Made by a program: the position numbers and the translations under genes. A model generated the notes under the pieces. The model was not told where the DNA came from. It did not search any database and worked only from the letters and a program-made list of their open reading frames with translations. From positions 496,001-560,000 of the forward strand of contig QNQO01000510.1 in assembly GCA_003290165.1 (NCBI GenBank): DNA of 64,000 bases. The letters are read 5' to 3'. Shown one piece after another: positions 1 through 10,106 of this stretch (the first letter of the stretch is position 1; each line of letters begins with the position of its first letter). Origin of the DNA: Berberis thunbergii. Lineage: Eukaryota > Streptophyta > Magnoliopsida > Ranunculales > Berberidaceae.

Positions 1-726
1 ATGTGGAAATAAGCACTGAGATAACCCTTGAATTTCTGTATATCAATCGGATTACGCCCAGAGATGATAAGGTCGTCGACATAAACAAGAACACTGAGCT
101 GAACCGCACCTCTCTGTAGAATAAACAAAGAATAATCTGAGTAAGATTGCTGAAAACCATAATTCTTCAAAGCAGTTGACAGTTTAGCGAACCAGTACCG
201 AGGTGTCTGCTTCAGCCCATATAATGATTTCCTAAGCTTGCACACCTTCCTGGAAGTCCCCACCCGAAAATCGAGTGGTAATTTCATGTATACCTCCTTC
301 GTAAGGTCACCATGTAGAAATGCATTATGAACATCCATATGATGAACTTCTCAATTCATGGCAGCCGCAACGGCAAGAAAGACCCCTCACTGTAACCATC
401 TTAGCTATTGGAGCAAATGTCTTTGTATAATCAATTCCTTCAATTTGATGATTCCTAAGAATAACCAGCCGAGCCTTCAATCACTCAATGGTACCATCAG
501 AATTATACTTGATCTTGTATACCCACTTGCATCCTAGAGCTTTCTTTCCTGGTGGCAATTCTGCTACAACCCAGGTTTCATTATTCTCAAAAGTCTCAAT
601 TTCTCGTCGCATGGCATCCTTCCACCGGCTGTCTTTCGCGGCCTCAGAATAGCACATAGGTTCCCAATTCGCTGTCAAGGCTGTAAGAAAATGTCTATGT
701 CGCACAGAAAAATTATCACAATTCAC
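1..726 (-). pseudogene. copia A reverse transcriptase, partial
   Basis: At 481-726 the frame opens the RT domain: WKDAMRREIETFENNETW followed by LPPGKKALGCKWVYKIK. Below 481 the same domain continues in shifted frames, with SLYGLKQTPRYW near 200-240 and the catalytic YVDD at 72-83. Frame breaks lie around 340-480. The RT runs off the left edge of the window. Confidence 0.88.
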
Positions 727-1239
727 ATAATGTGCTATAGGATAGGGTGTACGTGAGGAATGTCACGGTACGGGTGATGCTGGTACGGATGGACTCATTT
801 TTCGAATGGTATGAGTAACATAATCACGGAGTCGTACCAAGGCTTGCCTTCTGCGTTGACCCCTACCCAACACATCTTTCTAACTTGCGTCCAGGTTGTC
901 CTCCTGGTTCGCACAAACCGGCTACCCAACTGCATCATCCATTTGTAAAAACTCCTCGGCACCAGTATTTGCCCCATCCTCGGCACACGCCGACTGCCCA
1001 ACAACCCTATTTGGCTGAACAAACTCCTCGGCACATGCATACTGCCCATCAGTCCCATCCTGCTGTACAAACTCCTCGGCACCACCCTCAAAACAGGAGT
1101 AGATGTCTCCTCAAAGTCCTCGTGAACCGCCTCAACATTAGGCAGACCATCGTGGTCTAAATTAAAATTATCTGCTAAGGGAAAAACTCCTTCTGAGAAT
1201 ACAACATTACGAGAAACAAAGAAATCTCGTTTCTCCAAG

Positions 1240-1704
1240 TCATACAAATGCCACCCTTTTTCCATAAGGGCACCCAACAAAGACACACCTTCGACTTCTA
1301 CTGGCAAACTTATCCCTCGTCTGCACATGCGCATAACACAAGGACCCCAAAATGCGCAAGTGATCGTAAGTGGGTGTGCTGCCATATAAGACACTATAGG
1401 GTGTTTTCCCATTCAAGACCAAGGAGGGAGTCCTATTGATTAAGTATCCAGCCGTCAACACACATTCTCCCCAAAACTCAATAGGAAGAGAGCCCTAAAA
1501 ACGCAGCGCCCGAGCTACGTTCAAAATATGTTGGTGTTTCCGTTCAACCCGCCCATTTTGTTGAGGTGTTCCCACACAAGACTTTTGAAAAACAATCCCA
1601 TGATCAAGAAAATATTGTCGCAGGCAAGTGAATTCAGTGTCATTATCACTTCGCAAAATTTTTGCTTCTTTATCAAATTGTCTCTTAACCATCGAGAAAA
1701 ACAT
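1240..1704 (-). pseudogene. copia A integrase core remnants
   Basis: Two overlapping frames carry integrase core pieces. 1495-1704 has the KILRSDNDTEF block, a drowsy form of the DNGxEF metal-binding segment, then the GTPQQNGRVERKHQHIL block with the catalytic Glu. 1240-1461 continues with the LINRTPSLVLNGKTPY block. A stop or frameshift separates them near 1495. The enzyme would insert the element DNA into the genome. Confidence 0.85.
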
Positions 1705-2017
1705 TTGAAAAGTATGGGAGACCTCTTTCTTATCAACAAGTAAATAAATTCATACATCACGGGAAAAATCATCAACAATGGTAAAAAAAATAAGAAGCAC
1801 CACAATAAGAAGTTGTTCTATAAGGTCCCCATAAATTAGTGTGAATAAGTTCAAAAATAGTCGAAGCCTTATGTTCACTAACATGAAACTTATCTCTACT
1901 TTGCTTTTCCTTCTGGCAGACATCACAATTTTTATTCAAGCGATTTTTCATTTCACTAAAACTTACTTCGGAAACTAACTTTGTTACTTGTAGAGATGGA
2001 TGACCCAGTCGCTGGTG

Positions 2018-2815
2018 TCATAGATCAAGAGACACCACACTATTGGCCTTTATTGCTTGAACCTGTGGCAGCCGCCGGAAGTAATAGAGTCCATCGCGTC
2101 GTTCACTCGCACCAATCAGCATCCTCAAAGTGCGATCCTTTATAACACACAAATCATTAGTGAATTGGACAAAACAGTTATAGTGATCAGTCAATTGCGA
2201 CACAGAAATTAAATTGCAAGTGAGCCCTGGCACATAAAGAACATTTTTCAAACATAAATTTCTTTCAAGAATGACCGTCCCCTCTTTAGTGGCAATGGCG
2301 CTACTCCCATCTGGCAATCCCACGGGACATTGAGTAATCGCCCTTAAGTCACGGAGATCCCCGATCGTTCCAGTCATGTGATTCGAAGCTCCCGTGTTAA
2401 TAATCCAAGGCTTACCAGTCATCTTATCGGTCGTTGCGGATTTTGACCCGCCCAGCATTTGGAGAAGTGTCTGCCACTGATCGGTATTAAGCCCGAGCAG
2501 TGGAGATGCATCTATCTCGGTCACTCCTAACCCAGCAGAACATGTTTGAGCTGCGTTGGCACGGTGCATACCCTTGGTTCCTCGACAACTACCTCGAACG
2601 CTTGACTGCCCTTTACCGCGACCAGCACCAGCACCTTTCCCATCACTTCGGGGTCGGTGACCCCACCACTCTGGATATCCATTCAAGGCAAAGCAATTGT
2701 TAGATTCATGCCCCGTCCTTTTACAGTGGGAACACACCGTACTAGATTTATCTCTTTCGTCAAGTCGGGTTGGCGAGGGCCATAATTTCCCCTCGTTCTT
2801 CCTTGCCGCGAGCAA
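2018..2815 (-). pseudogene. copia A zinc knuckle, protease and start of integrase
   Basis: This frame carries a CCHC knuckle (CSHCKRTGHESNNC) followed about 120 residues later by the retroviral-type aspartic protease signature WIINTGASNHMTG and then a GAG_pre-integrase-like stretch (LCLKNVLYVPGLTCNLISV). The knuckle binds RNA and the protease would cut the polyprotein. The catalytic Asp expected before TG is Asn (codon at 2396-2398), so the protease should be inactive. The frame is joined to gag only through a frameshift. Confidence 0.85.
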
Positions 2816-3506
2816 TTTTATTTACTCGCTCCTCTTGGATGAGAATTGAGTATACCTTGTTCGTGTTTGGCAATGGATCTTGAGCCAATTTGTTGGATCT
2901 CACCGTTCCGTACAAATTGTCATCCAAACCCATAAGAAACAAGTGTACTTTTTCTTCCTCCCATTTTTTCTCCAAAATTGAAACGAGATTGCAGGTACAC
3001 TTCCCGCACTTGCACGTCGGCAATTGTTCAAAAGTACCCAGTTCATCCCAAAGTTGCTTGAGTCGCCCATAGTAGTCCATTATGGTTAGCCCCTTCTGTT
3101 TGCAATCTACAAGATCTGATTTCAGTTGTTGAATCCGCGGTCCGTTAGTAATGGAGAATCGATCATTGATGTCATTCCAGAGATCTTGCGCTATTTCCAC
3201 ATGAGAGATAGTGGAGCGTAGCGTAGATTCGATGGTGTTTCTGATCCAGGACACCAAAAGCGAGTTGATAGTCCACCAGTCTTCGAGGTCTCGTGACTGC
3301 TCGCCAAGTTGTGTGATAGTTCCGTCAATGAACCCGAATTTCTTCCGGGCCCTCAAGGCTATTTGAAACAAACGAGCCCATTCATCATAATTGTCCCCTT
3401 TCAATTGAACCTGAGTAATTGAAAGTCCGAGATTATCAAGAGAAGTGATGTCATAAGGTGAAATCGTCTTCCGAGTTTCGCCGGTAGGAACGTCACCGCC
3501 AGCCAT
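2760..3506 (-). CDS. gag: copia A gag (capsid) protein, N-terminal part
   Basis: An ORF of 248 codons begins 22 bases after the primer site, the usual place for gag. The protein has the plant copia gag pattern (UBN2/retrotran_gag type): an early LKGDNYDEWARLF block, a central LWNDINDRFS and a CxC-rich insert (CKCGKCTC) around residue 165. It would form the virus-like particle. The frame ends near 2760, but the matching continuation with the zinc knuckle lies in another frame that overlaps it (2018-2815), so a frameshift lies in 2760-2815. Residues are well kept, suggesting modest age. Confidence 0.85.
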   Translation of the reverse strand: MAGGDVPTGETRKTISPYDITSLDNLGLSITQVQLKGDNYDEWARLFQIALRARKKFGFIDGTITQLGEQSRDLEDWWTINSLLVSWIRNTIESTLRSTISHVEIAQDLWNDINDRFSITNGPRIQQLKSDLVDCKQKGLTIMDYYGRLKQLWDELGTFEQLPTCKCGKCTCNLVSILEKKWEEEKVHLFLMGLDDNLYGTVRSNKLAQDPLPNTNKVYSILIQEERVNKIARGKEERGEIMALANPT

Positions 3507-3527
3507 GATCGGTGTTTAATGGTTATG

Positions 3528-3539
3528 GCTCTGATACCA
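3528..3539 (-). promoter_or_regulatory. Primer-binding site (tRNA-iMet) of copia A
   Basis: On the minus strand this reads TGGTATCAGAGC, the complement of the 3' end of plant initiator-methionine tRNA, used to prime minus-strand DNA synthesis. It directly follows the LTR end, as in most plant copia elements. Confidence 0.9.
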
Positions 3540-3839
3540 TGACAAATAACAGGACAAAAGAAATAATTCTGTGAGAACGATGCTCTGATCTTTTCAATAT
3601 TGTTCTATTGTTGTTTATATACAAGCTATTCTGCCAATATAGGCAACTCCTAATCACCCTAACAATCTGCTAACTTCCTTATACAAATTTGAACGAATAA
3701 GCAATCATCCTAAAGTACAATATTCACATAATCAAGACAATCTTCACAATAGCATAATTGAGAGCATAATCATGAGCATATTCTCAATACCATATTCAAT
3801 AGCATAATCATGAGAATATTCTCAATATCTTTCAAGACA
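3540..3839 (-). repeat. 5' LTR of copia element A
   Basis: The segment starts with TGACAAATAACA immediately next to the primer site and ends in CA at 3839, giving the TG...CA ends expected of an LTR of about 300 bp. The inner boundary is firm because the primer site touches it. The outer boundary is inferred from the CA and from the start of a different copia reading frame just after it. The LTR contains internal repeats of the type AGCATAATCATGAG. Confidence 0.7.
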
Positions 3840-4871
3840 AAGGAGCTGATTTGTGGGGGATATGAGCTGAGTGATATATATTATTTCAAAGAGTTCCATT
3901 GACAGGTTCAACAACAACCAACTCTCGCAAGTACATTGTCACCCATTTCAATGGCATAGGCATCTTGGTTAGATACCTTTGAAGAATTTGACTATTTTAG
4001 TGCATAGTATTCCTTCTAGCATCCAGCCTCTAGATTGTGAGGTTTGCGAGTTAGCCAAACATCTAGGACAACCTACAAAGACAACTTGAACAAACATTCC
4101 AGTTGTCCTTTTCAATTAGTGCATTCTGATATTTGAGGTCCTTGTCGAACCACTAGTTTATTTGGTGCAATATTTTGTCACATTTGTAGAAGATTCTTAT
4201 CGTATGTGTTGGGTCAATATTTTGCAAAGTCGATATGATATTCTATCTATGTTCAAGCAATTTTATGCTAAAATATGCAATAAATTTCCACAACGTTGCA
4301 AAGATTTCATTCTGGCACCAGAATATGTTTCTTATGCATTTCATAATTTTGATTAAACATGGTGTTATACATGAAACCTCTTGTGTTGACACTCCAAAGC
4401 AAAATGGAGTGGCCGAATGCATAAATATACTAATTCTTGAAGTACCATGTAGTATAATGTTCCAAAGTAATCTCCAAAAATTTTATTGTGTTGATGGTAT
4501 TTTTTTAGCATATTATGTATTATGCTTTAAAGGAACAATTGTTTTATGAACCATTCGAACAACAATTAGTATCTCCTAGTATTCTATCAGATTTACTTTG
4601 CGAGATGATTCAGATTCACCAGCTTCTCACAATGATGATGCAAGACAAGAACCTGATGTACCAATTTCTCTTAGTGAAGATATAACTTGGGACGAGGCAA
4701 CCGATCAACCTACTCTCCACCCCATTGACTGAGTCTAATGATTATGAATCTAACCTTTTTCTTGCTCTTCGGAAAGATAAACATAATTTTTCTTCATTTA
4801 AGTATCTTAGTTTTGAGTATGTTATATTTGCTTCATTGGCTATCACCTCTCGTTAATTTCCCACTTCCCTT

Positions 4872-5690
4872 TTGTCTGTTTCGATCCCTACTAATTACAT
4901 GGAAGCATTTGATCATCCTAGATGGAGACCAGCAATGGAAGAAGAACTATATGCAATTTATTTTAATCAGACTTGGAACCTTATGGATCTTCCACCTGGA
5001 AAGAAAGTCGTGAACTGCAAGTGGGTGTTTACTGTGAAACAAAATCCGAATGGGCCTATTGATTGCCTGAAAGCTCATTTGGTTGCTCAAGGATTTACTC
5101 AAAATTATGGTATTGATTCCTCAGAGACTTTTTCTCTAGTAACTAAGTTGAACTCAGTTTGTATTGTCATTTCTATTGTTGCCAATCTTTGTTGGCCCTT
5201 GTATCGATTGAATGTGAAAACACCTTCTTACATGGTGATTTTGCTGAGGAAGTGTATATGGAGTAACCTCCTAGGTCTATTATACAAAGGGAAAAGTATG
5301 TCGACTAAAAAAACCTTATATGGTCTTAAACAATCTCCTAGAGCATGGTTTCAAAAGTTTAGTCAAGACTGTGATGACTCATGGTAAGGCTAGGTGTTCT
5401 TATGATCATTCGGTGTTTTATCAAAATACTACTCAGGGCATTATTCTCTTCGTAGTGTATGTTGATGATATTGTCATTACAAGATTAGAATCACAAGATA
5501 GTGTCATTCTCAAGATAATTTCTCTAAACATTTTCAGACAAAAAACTATGGAGATCTTAAGTATTTATCGGGTATTGAGCGAGGTAGTGCGATTACCTGG
5601 AAAGAAATATGTGTTGATATGCTTACATAGAAAGGTAATTTGCGTCACGCTCGTTGGACACTCCCATGGATCCGAATAACAAACTTTAGA
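4872..5690 (+). pseudogene. copia B reverse transcriptase
   Basis: 4872-5387 contains MEAFDHPRWRPAMEEEL, LPPGKKVVNCKWVF and TLYGLKQSPRAWF, the usual copia RT landmarks. 5320-5690 continues in another frame with the catalytic VVYVDDIVIT block at about 5452-5481. Frameshifts lie near 5370 and between 5540 and 5680. It is a relic and cannot give one polyprotein. Confidence 0.85.
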
Positions 5691-5709
5691 TAGATGATAA
5701 GGGAGAAGT

Positions 5710-6420
5710 ATTTTCAAATGTTGAAAGAAATCAAAGATTGGTGCCAATGGCATGACAGCTCAACGGTTAGAGCTTGACGGATGGTACCACTAGGTCATGG
5801 GTTCAAACCCAGCTTGCGACATCTTTATGAGTTCTGGGATCCTATAAAAACCCTGTTTGCCTTTCAAAAAAAAAATCAAAGATTGGTTGGCAAACTTATT
5901 TATGCTACTATCACACGACTAAACATTTCAAACGTTGTGAGTGTAGTATCTAAGTTTATGCATATGCTACGTATTCCTCATTTTTAAGCTGCAGTTCGTA
6001 TTTTGCGATATTTGAAATATTCTCTAGGTTGTGGGATAGTATTTTCAAATGTTGAAAGACATCGAAGAATTTTTTTAAAAATTAAACCTCTGAAAAGAGA
6101 GACAGCTATGGGATGTCAGACATTTATTACTCATCAAAATTTTTTTACAAGCCAATCGAGGGTATGTTACGACTTTACCCAAATGACACTATGAAAAAAA
6201 TTCATCAGAATTCTCAATAATTCATGTTGTCTTGACATTGGCTTTCCTTGCACTATATTGGTTGGCAAACTTATTTATGCTACTATCATACGACCAAACA
6301 TTTCTTATGTTGTGAGTGTAGTATCGCAGTTTATGCGCACAAAGTGTGTTCCTCGTTTTCAGGCTATAGTTCATATTTTTCGGTATCTAAAAGGTTTCTC
6401 TAGGTCTTCAATTAATATAT
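5710..6420 (+). repeat. Tandem duplication of the RT-RNase H linker region inside copia B
   Basis: ATTTTCAAATGTTGAAAG occurs at 5710 and 6041, and the following LVGKLIYATI-type block occurs at about 5880-6030 and again at 6255-6400, with similar VVSVVSxFM and RYLK segments. The second copy has about 190 extra bases between the two landmarks, and the first has the SINE there. The two copies have diverged, so the duplication is old or records two nested relatives. Confidence 0.65.
5743..5872 (+). mobile_element. SINE with perfect 15-bp target duplication
   Basis: A 130-bp element sits in copia B. It has a tRNA-like head: an A-box-like stretch AGCTCAACGGTTAGAGC (5757-5773) and a B box GGTTCAAACCC (5800-5810), then a short body and an A-rich tail (5866-5875). 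The 15-base sequence AAATCAAAGATTGGT flanks it at 5728-5742 and 5873-5887. Removing the element restores the copia reading frame across the site (QRLVGKLIYATIT). These are the marks of LINE-driven retroposition of a Pol III transcript. I cannot name the SINE family. Confidence 0.88.
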
Positions 6421-6474
6421 CTTGCAAATGGTCACTGACACTTGACAAAATAACGATTATTCTGCAGACTAGTT

Positions 6475-7110
6475 TCAACAGACAATTCACAGGGAAAAGA
6501 CACAAGAGATTCGCCCAAAACACAGAGAAACACCTCTGATGTTCAATTAAAATTATTCAAATAAAAATATCTCTAAAGTCAGCCCACAAGCCGGGCTTTA
6601 TAGCTAAAACTCGTTATTATTATAATTTTACCAAAAATAGAAAAATCACAATAATCATGCTAAAACAAAATAAGTAATAAAATAAATAATCTACAAAAAA
6701 CTGGCCCAAATTGGGTTCAGAATCACTTCCTAAACACCAAATGAAATATTACCATAAAAGGAAACAAAATTACTAAAATTGTGGATTCAGAAGGGGAAAC
6801 AGTGGATTTTTACCTAAAAAGATGTGGATCAATCATAACTTGGTGGCCACGACATGCGTACCAAAAAGAGCTTTCTGAATTGGGGTCATATGCGTGATTC
6901 TGATACCCGTAGCCAAAGTTATGGCCAAAATACCGAAACGCACCAAAAACTGCCCCAATTAGGAAAAGATCACGATTTCCTACCATCTTTGCGCTGATCT
7001 GCTAATTCAAGATATCTTAGTGTCAATAACGTGCTATCTGACAGCTCAACATCATCTGACTTGGATCCTCCTGCATCAGTCACCTAGACATTATTAGCTA
7101 CATTGATGTG
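6475..7110. mobile_element. Unidentified insertion of about 640 bp in copia B RNase H
   Basis: The copia frame stops after DYSAD at about 6474 and resumes with DYARSPFN at about 7113. Between lies AT-rich sequence with no copia similarity that I can see. On the minus strand it has a TATA-like segment (AGCTATAAAGCC, near 6592-6603), which would suit a solo LTR. GACTA (left) and GATTA (right) could be a decayed 5-bp target duplication. No TG...CA ends are clear, so the class is not settled. Confidence 0.45.
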
Positions 7111-7446
7111 ATTATGCTAGATCTCCTTTTAATCGAAGATCTACTATGGGGTATTGTACAATTCTTGGTGGTAATCTAGTTACTTGGAAAAGCAAGAAGT
7201 AGATTGTTGTATCAAGATATGACTCACACTACATGTGATAATAAAGCAACCATCCATATTGCTATAACTCCAGTATTTCATGAGAGAACTAAACATATTG
7301 AAGTGGACTATCATTTTGTTAGAAAGAAGGTTGTTACCAAAAAGATTTGTATACTGCATGTCTCCTCTAACCAGCAACTCGCTGATATTCTCACAAAGCC
7401 AATATTTTGCGTAGTATCTGATCAAATTGCTCCGAGCTGGGCATGA
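7110..7446 (+). pseudogene. copia B RNase H
   Basis: DYARSPFNRRSTMGYC and LGGNLVTWKSKK are read at about 7113-7197, a TAG follows, and the RNase H end continues at 7204-7446 with CDNKATIHIA, ERTKHIEVDYHFVR and LADILTKP, the standard C-terminus of copia pol. Two bases of the DYxxAD start of the same block lie 640 bp upstream at about 6460-6474, so an insertion splits the domain. Confidence 0.85.
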
Positions 7447-7474
7447 AGACATATATGCTCCAACTTGAAAGGGG

Positions 7475-7685
7475 TGTTAAATTTACCAAATCTTTCCTCT
7501 TTGTTAACAGTATCAACAGTATATTTCATATTGGGTAATAATTTGCGAGTATATTTTGTGATGGGTAATAATATTGGGAATAACAGATTTTCCTAATAAT
7601 GTTAGTTATCATTAGAAAGACCAAATCATCCTTTCCACATAAGCACAAACTTGTAACCGAATTTTGGTATTTTTTGTATCTTGAA
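7475..7685 (+). repeat. Start of the 3' LTR of copia B
   Basis: A purine run (TTGAAAGGGG) precedes TGTTAAATTTACC at 7475, the expected polypurine tract/LTR boundary about 30 bases after the pol end. The LTR body is AT-rich. It is cut at 7685 by a Helitron 3' end. Its continuation is probably to the right of 12246, where the pre-insertion sequence ...CTTGAA/TATTATAC would be restored; the pyrimidine-rich run at 12290-12370 fits a copia LTR end. Confidence 0.55.
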
Positions 7686-7894
7686 CTAGCATATTACTTG
7701 TGTTGTTGGCACTCCACACATACATTTTTTTTTTGTTAATTATCATGCATTAGACACCATCCCCACCATTGTCCACAATCAGCTCCATAAAAAATATTTT
7801 AGAATGTAAAATAATTTTTTTTAGGTGCAAACCTATATTATGGTGAATATACTAATTTTTTTAGAGTCAAACTCGATTAAAACTATAATTGATT

Positions 7895-8418
7895 GAATGT
7901 TTACTTCTTAACCATGGCCATTAGCTAGACATGTCATTCGTTGTGAGACTATTCAATGCATTTATTAGAGCATGCATTACGCGTATGAGAATCCTTGTGC
8001 TTTTCTGTATTTTAGATAAATTAAGAACAATTTGATAAAGTCCTCATCCATATGAAGTATATATGAACTGTTTACAGAACTATCAATTGTTCCCAACCCC
8101 CCCCCCCCCCCCCCCCCTGTCCCAGGCACCAAAATACTAGTCAACCCAATTTGTATTGTTTTGTGAAGCCGATTGACAGGGCATTATTGTAGTAAATACC
8201 TGAAACAATCAACCCAAAACCAATTTCTGCAAGTAAACTCAACACAAGGCCAAGAACCTAGTCGGTGAAAGTGAAGATATGAAACAAGATTTACAATAAC
8301 AACTAAAAAATTGTACACCACTGACAATTCAGAATTACAAATTAAATTAATACAAGCTTACAAATGCCCACATTTGTAAAGACAAAGTCTGTATCAAGCA
8401 ACATTTTCTCCTTGTTAA
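7895..8418. other. Unassigned stretch with a 21-base C tract
   Basis: No gene or known repeat is recognisable. It lies between the 3' part of Helitron H1 and the first readable pararetrovirus codons. A pure C run spans 8097-8117. It may be 5' sequence of the viral insertion or a separate insertion. Confidence 0.4.
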
Positions 8419-10106
8419 AAACATGGAACAAAAAATGATTTTAGGAACTCCTTTTATTTTTGCAATATCTCCGTTTACAGTTACTAAATAAGGTATTAAG
8501 GCTACCTATTTAGGTACTGATGTTGAGTTTAAGTTTTTGTTTAAACCTGAAATTTATGAAGTTAATCAGATGAAGCAAAAGGCTCAATTTCTTAACTTCA
8601 TTTCTCAGAAACAACAACATTTAAACTCTCTTAAACAAGAAATTGCTTATAAAAGAATTGATGAACAAATACAAGATCCTAAATTACAATATCAAATTGT
8701 TCAATTCCAAGAACATCTCAAAAAAGAGCTATGTTCTAATCTTCCTAATGCTTTCTGGCATAGGAAACAATATTGTGTTTATCTTCCTTATGAACCAGGT
8801 TTTAATGAAAGCAAAATTCCTACCAAAGCTAGACCAATTCAAATGAATTCTGAGCTTATGGAATATTGCAAACAAGAAATTCAGCAATTGCTGAATAAGA
8901 ATCTCATTCGCCACTCTAAGTCTCCTTGGAGTTGTTCAACATTCTATGTCAGAAAAGCTGTTGAACTTGAGAGTGGTAGTCCTCGTTTAATCATCAATTA
9001 TAAGCCCCTTAACCAGGTCTTAAGATGGATTAAATATCCCATTCCTCATCAACGTGATCTTCTTAAGCGATTACACTTTGCTTGTGTCTTCTCTAAGTTT
9101 GATCTCAAATCTGGATTTTGGCAAATTCAGATTCATCCAAGGATAGATATAAAACTGCCTTCAATGTTCCCTTTGGACATTACGAATGGAATGTAATGCC
9201 CTTTGGTCTTAAAAATGCACCAAGTGAACTTCAGAATATCATGAATGAAATTTTTTCTCCCTTTTCTCATTTTACAATTGTGTATATCGATGATATACTC
9301 GTTTTCTCTGAGTCGATTGCAGCCCATTGGAAACACTTGTATCAATTTGAAAAATGTATTAAGAAAAATGGTTTGGTTTTATCCCCTACCAAAATTGATC
9401 TTTTTCAAACTAATGTCTGATTTCTAAGACATACAATCTCTCATGGAATGATTACTCCTTTTTCAAGAGCAATTGAATTTGCAGATAAATTCCTGATGAA
9501 ATTCGAGACAAAAACCAATTACAAAGATTTCTTGGATCTTTGAATTATGTTGTTGATTTTTACAAAGGCCTCTGTGTTTTACTTAAGCCTTTTTACAATA
9601 GACTTAAGAAAAATCCAGGCCCATGGACAACATCCCATTCTCAAATAGTTCGTCAAGTCAAAACCCAAGTCAAGAGTCTTCCTTGTTTAGGAATCTGAGA
9701 TCCCAAGGCTTTCAAGATTGTAGAAACAGATGCGTCTAACCAAGGGTATGGTGGTATCCTTAAACAGCGTCTCCCTGACTCTACTTCAATCCAATTAGTC
9801 CGATACCATTCTGGTATTTGGAACTCTGTTCAAATCAATTATTCAACTATGAAAAAAGAAGTTTTATCAATTGTTTTATGCATCATGAAATTTCAAGATG
9901 ATTTAACAAATCAAAAATTTCTTTTACGAGTTGATTGCAAATCTGCCAAAGAGATTTTAACTAAAAATGTTTTAAATCTCGTTTCAAAACAGATTTTTGC
10001 CAGATGGCAAGGTTTGATTTCTGCATTCGATTTTGACATCGAGTATATAAAGGGAACAGACAATTCTCTTGTTGATTTCTTCACAAGAGAATTTATCCAA
10101 AAATGA
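8419..10106 (+). pseudogene. Endogenous pararetrovirus protease end, RT and RNase H (florendovirus-like, broken)
   Basis: The reading frame opens with a protease-end block (ILGTPF near 8434) and then a caulimovirid RT: the finger/palm block around 8985-9110, the catalytic YIDD at 9283-9294, the thumb to about 9430, and an RNase H whose last part is 9849-10106. The RT type is closest, from memory of the family, to florendoviruses of the Caulimoviridae. It is not LTR-retrotransposon pol: no integrase and no LTRs. Breaks: a stop at about 8491, a frameshift at about 9118-9196, a TGA at 9418, further frame changes around 9490-9850 and a stop near 9700. The upstream movement and capsid regions are missing. 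Confidence 0.78.

Larger units (their letters stand above)
1..3839 (-). mobile_element. Ty1/copia retrotransposon A (3' end outside the window)
   Basis: Reading the minus strand from 3839 leftwards gives, in copia order, an LTR (3540-3839), a tRNA-iMet primer site (3528-3539), gag (from 3506), a zinc knuckle and protease (2815-2018), integrase pieces (about 1704-1240) and reverse transcriptase (about 726 to the window edge). The order protease, integrase, RT is diagnostic of Ty1/copia. Several frameshifts and stops break the polyprotein, so the copy is dead but not very old. The LTR at the right abuts copia element B at 3840, which suggests that A inserted into B; the other LTR lies left of the window. 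Confidence 0.9.
3840..7685 (+). mobile_element. Ty1/copia retrotransposon B, heavily decayed
   Basis: Plus-strand copia domains occur in order but in many frames: pre-integrase (about 3900-4090, ending CEVCELAKHLGQP), integrase (about 4100-4450, with TPKQNGVAE), RT (4872-5690), the linker to RNase H (5703-6420) and RNase H (about 7110-7440), then a polypurine tract (about 7464-7474) and the start of an LTR (TGTTAAATTTACC from 7475). The 5' part is missing at the junction with element A. It holds a SINE, a duplication and an unrelated insertion, and its LTR appears to be split by Helitrons at 7686. Confidence 0.85.

Noticed and set aside
5757..5815. Functional tRNA gene
   Set aside because: A and B box-like parts exist but no cloverleaf with acceptor stem is evident, and an A tail and target duplications show a SINE.
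8097..8117. G-quadruplex or regulatory role for the C21 tract (also 45693-45709)
   Set aside because: Possible in principle, but pure C runs of this length are also common assembly or slippage products; nothing nearby supports a function.
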